DNA of 64,000 nucleotides, from positions 2,294,001 through 2,358,000 of the forward strand of contig NZ_CP095397.1 of assembly GCF_023008545.1 (NCBI RefSeq). Reading direction: 5' to 3'. Shown one piece after another: positions 63,920-64,000 of this stretch. Made by a program: the position numbers and the translations under genes. The notes beneath the pieces are model-generated. The model saw nothing but the letters and a program-made list of their open reading frames with translations, was not told where the DNA came from and did no database searches. Source of the stretch: Natribaculum luteum (GTDB lineage: Archaea; Halobacteriota; Halobacteria; Halobacteriales; Natrialbaceae). The first letter of the stretch is position 1. Each line of letters starts with the position of its first letter.

Positions 63920-64000
63920 GGGACTCTCGAGTGGCGCGTCGCCTGCGGCTCACGACGCAGGTTCCTGGCGGTTTCGGGACGGTCGATCGGCGGTTTCGAG

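Noticed and set aside
61764-63953. 729-codon minus-strand frame over the synthetase and flippase genes
   Set aside because: Arg-rich shadow spanning two real genes in other frames.
63920-64000. Possible partial gene at the right edge
   Set aside because: Only 80 bases remain upstream of the flippase start; no start, stop or motif can be judged.

Overview
The window is haloarchaeal chromosomal DNA. Its proteins are acidic, its GC is high at third codon positions, and Leu-Glu codon pairs produce frequent CTCGAG. Many genes start directly 24-30 bases after a TATA-like box (leaderless transcripts), and exported proteins carry twin-arginine or lipobox signals. It encodes archaeal genes such as L44e, S27e, aIF2-alpha, Nop10, archaeosortase A, GGGP synthase, pantoate kinase and an initiator tRNA. 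The style resembles the Natrialbales, but that placement is inference.

Layout. 1-16.6 kb is core housekeeping: an exported PepSY-like protein divergent from a membrane HTH protein, gatB, a nucleobase permease, a MATE exporter, topA, an enoyl-CoA hydratase, small regulators and transporters, and the B12 methylmalonyl-CoA module (mcmA2-meaB). 17.0-19.4 kb is a less GC-rich islet with a gshA-like gene and gene debris. 19.4-28.5 kb holds a DUF35/thiolase pair, an M42 peptidase, a halocyanin, trkA, coaBC, a DUF7344-type regulator and hpt. 28.7-42.0 kb holds two complete convergent dipeptide-type ABC importers (SBP, B, C, D, F) separated by one small gene. 42.2-42.6 kb is an initiator tRNA followed by hairpin-bearing copies of its own 3' end. 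43.5-46.9 kb holds the L44e-S27e-aIF2alpha-Nop10-PAC2 translation operon and a J-domain protein. 47.0-64.0 kb holds archaeosortase A, a metallophosphoesterase, threonine synthase, GGGP synthase, Sir2, aspS, pantoate kinase, a membrane protein with 13 tandem DUF1508-like repeats, phosphopantothenate synthetase and a flippase.

How genes work together. Pantoate kinase, phosphopantothenate synthetase and CoaBC form the archaeal branch of CoA synthesis. Thiolase, the hydratase and the mutase/MeaB pair handle acyl-CoAs. AspS with GatB supports tRNA-dependent Asn formation. The two Dpp-type loci are peptide or related solute importers.

Most notable observations. (1) Both importer substrate-binding proteins look circularly permuted: the canonical C-terminal segment comes first, directly after the lipoprotein signal, and both are cut at nearly the same hinge position. 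(2) Five intergenic palindromic elements of 85-86 bp (28461, 35116, 46936, 53237, 54089) share termini. Four of them start exactly on the TGA stop codon of the upstream gene, and their stems covary. (3) The initiator tRNA and aspS are both followed by degenerate tandem copies of their own 3' ends, each carrying a small hairpin. Shorter junction copies occur at the thiolase/DUF35 boundary and at the start of gshA.
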